A stretch of DNA of 7,047 nt, taken from contig JBDTMT010000329.1 of assembly GCA_039934135.1 (NCBI GenBank), positions 1 through 7,047 of the forward strand, given 5' to 3'. A model generated the notes under the pieces. It was given only the letters and a program-made list of their open reading frames with translations, searched no databases and had not been told where the DNA came from. Below, piece by piece: positions 5,983 to 7,047 of the stretch. The stretch comes from JBDTMT01 sp039934135. Lineage in GTDB: Bacteria; Desulfobacterota; Binatia; HRBIN30; CADEER01. A program made the position numbers and the translations under genes. The stretch's first letter is position 1. Each line of letters begins with the position of its first letter.

Positions 5983-6048
5983 GGTCCAGAACGGGGCGGC
6001 GGTCTCACAGTTTCCGACTCCGACGCAGCGACGTAACAACCAACAAAC
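5961..6048. repeat. inverted repeat bridging the convergent SDR/CoA-transferase gap
   Basis: GGTTGTTACGT (5968-5978, also 5952-5962) is exactly complementary to ACGTAACAACC (6031-6041). Allowing one bulged base, the pairing extends outward to about 5961 and 6048. The enclosed sequence of about 50 bases is ordinary GC-rich DNA. This resembles a short palindromic extragenic element; it may help terminate transcription from both sides, although the loop is large for an intrinsic terminator and no clear T-run follows. Confidence 0.65.
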
Positions 6049-6053
6049 TGCCT

Positions 6054-7047
6054 TCAGATCACGCCGTCCGACTGCAACGCGTCCATCTCATCCGCTGACA
6101 ACCCCAGCAGGCCGCGGTAGATCGAATCGTTGTGCGCACCGAGCTTTGGCGCGCCGCGTTGGATCGCGCCGGGCGTCTTGTCGAGGCGCGGGTAGACGGC
6201 CGGCTGTTTGAGCGGACCGGCGGTGGGGTCGTCGACGGTGACGATGTCTTCGCGCGCGGCGTAGTGCGGATCGGCGGCGATGTCGGCGATGGAGTAGGCG
6301 CGCGACACCGGCACCGCGGCGGCGACCATGATCGCCTCGATCTCGGCGGCGCTGTGCCGGCGGCACCAATCGCCGACGATGGCGTTGATGGCCTCGCCGT
6401 TGGCGACCCGCGCCTTGAAGGTCGCGAAGCGCGCGTCGTCGAGCAGCTCCGGCTGGCCGATGGCGCGCGCCAGGCGCGGGAAGAGGCCGTCGCCGGCGGC
6501 GACGATGCAGATGAACTGGCCGTCGGCCGTCTCCCAGTTGTCGAGCGGCGCCGAGTTCTTCAGCCGGTTGCCCTCGCGGCCGCGCACGACGCCGAGGCGG
6601 TCGTAGGCGGGCAGGGTGTGCTCGAGGATGCGGAAGACCGACTCGTACAGCGCCAGATCGACGGTCTGTCCGCCGCCGCGGTGCACGTCGCGATGGTAGA
6701 GCGCGATCATGATCGCCAGGGCGTTGAAGACGCCGGTCAGATAGTCGGAGATGATGATGCCGGGCCGCACCGGCGGGCGGTCGGGGTAGCCGGTCAGGTA
6801 GAGCAGGCCGCCGAAGCCGATGCCGTTGCGGTCGAGGCCGGGGCGGTCGCGATACGGGCCGGTCTGTCCGTAGACCGAGGCGCGGGTGAGGATCAGATCC
6901 GGATTCTCGCCGGCCAACACGTCGGGGCCGATTCCCCAGCTCTCCAGCGTGCCGGGCTGAAAGTTCTCCACCACGACGTCGGCCTTGCGCACCAGAGCGC
7001 GGAACAGCTCCTGGCCGCGCGGCTTGCGCAGGTCGAGGGTGATCGAC
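6054..7047 (-). CDS. CaiB/BaiF family (type III) CoA-transferase, 5' partial
   Basis: This family moves CoA between carboxylic acids, for example from succinyl-CoA or another acyl-CoA to an acceptor acid, through an aspartyl-CoA anhydride intermediate. The frame is open to the right edge, and the residues before the GTG at 6992 (SITLDLRKPRGQELFRAL) are clearly family sequence, so the true start is beyond the window; about 330 aa are visible of a usual roughly 400. Visible: KADVVVENFQPG (20-31 counting from the edge), RASVYGQTGPYRDRPG, the likely catalytic Asp in IISDYLTG (codon 6744-6746), GGGQTVDLALYESV, and the typical C-terminus ending APKLGAHNDSIYRGLLGLSADEM. It would supply the CoA ester of an acid substrate, which fits the nearby acyl-CoA dehydrogenase, kinase and SDR. 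Specificity cannot be told from sequence; formyl-CoA, carnitine, 2-methylacyl-CoA racemase-like and mesaconyl roles all exist in the family. It converges with the SDR gene, 101 bases apart. Confidence 0.95.
   Translation of the reverse strand, partial: SITLDLRKPRGQELFRALVRKADVVVENFQPGTLESWGIGPDVLAGENPDLILTRASVYGQTGPYRDRPGLDRNGIGFGGLLYLTGYPDRPPVRPGIIISDYLTGVFNALAIMIALYHRDVHRGGGQTVDLALYESVFRILEHTLPAYDRLGVVRGREGNRLKNSAPLDNWETADGQFICIVAAGDGLFPRLARAIGQPELLDDARFATFKARVANGEAINAIVGDWCRRHSAAEIEAIMVAAAVPVSRAYSIADIAADPHYAAREDIVTVDDPTAGPLKQPAVYPRLDKTPGAIQRGAPKLGAHNDSIYRGLLGLSADEMDALQSDGVI

Noticed and set aside
5951..6048. Transposon ends or an attachment site
   Set aside because: There is an inverted repeat with a tandem unit but no transposase or integrase gene, no evident target duplication, and only about 50 bases inside the arms.

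Overview
This GC-rich window (visibly well above 60% GC) comes from a bacterial chromosome. It carries five protein-coding genes that I recognise with good confidence and one small antitoxin-like gene. Two genes run off the window edges: a Snf2-family helicase at the left, missing its N-terminus, and a CaiB/BaiF-type CoA-transferase at the right, also missing its N-terminus. The high GC, the wealth of acyl-CoA enzymes, and the short CACAGATGAACAC-type intergenic repeats suggest an uncultured soil or sediment bacterium with large catabolic capacity, for example a deltaproteobacterial or Binatota-like lineage. That taxonomic guess is weak, because nothing here is a taxonomic marker.

Layout from left to right: (1) positions 2-2065, + strand, Snf2/HepA-type ATP-dependent helicase. 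(2) A 92-base gap between convergent genes with a small GNRA hairpin. (3) Positions 2158-3207, - strand, an APH-fold small-molecule kinase of the ACAD10/ACAD11 N-terminal type. (4) A 141-base gap packed with repeats: one copy of a 19-base extragenic repeat and a G-rich/C-rich inverted repeat with G-quadruplex potential on both strands. (5) Positions 3349-4653, - strand, an acyl-CoA dehydrogenase of the ACAD10/ACAD11 C-terminal type. (6) A divergent intergenic region with a second copy of the 19-base repeat and two small palindromes. (7) Positions 4858-5088, + strand, a CcdA-like antitoxin with no CcdB gene after it; only a short MARF-beginning reading frame overlaps its stop codon. (8) Positions 5176-5952, + strand, a short-chain dehydrogenase/reductase. 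(9) A 101-base convergent gap with a perfect 16-base tandem duplication and its inverted partner. (10) Positions 6054-7047, - strand, CaiB/BaiF CoA-transferase.

The most interesting biology is the kinase/dehydrogenase pair. In animals the two domains are fused in ACAD10 and ACAD11, and in Pseudomonas putida a related kinase and dehydrogenase act in levulinate (4-hydroxyvalerate) breakdown. In both, a hydroxyacyl-CoA is phosphorylated and the phosphate is then eliminated to give an enoyl-CoA. Here the same two parts are separate genes in the same direction, the dehydrogenase upstream. A CoA-transferase that could activate a hydroxy acid and an NAD-type SDR that could oxidise or reduce a hydroxy/oxo group lie nearby, though in other transcription units. 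A hydroxy-acid or branched-acid catabolic island is therefore a reasonable inference. The helicase and the antitoxin appear unrelated to it.
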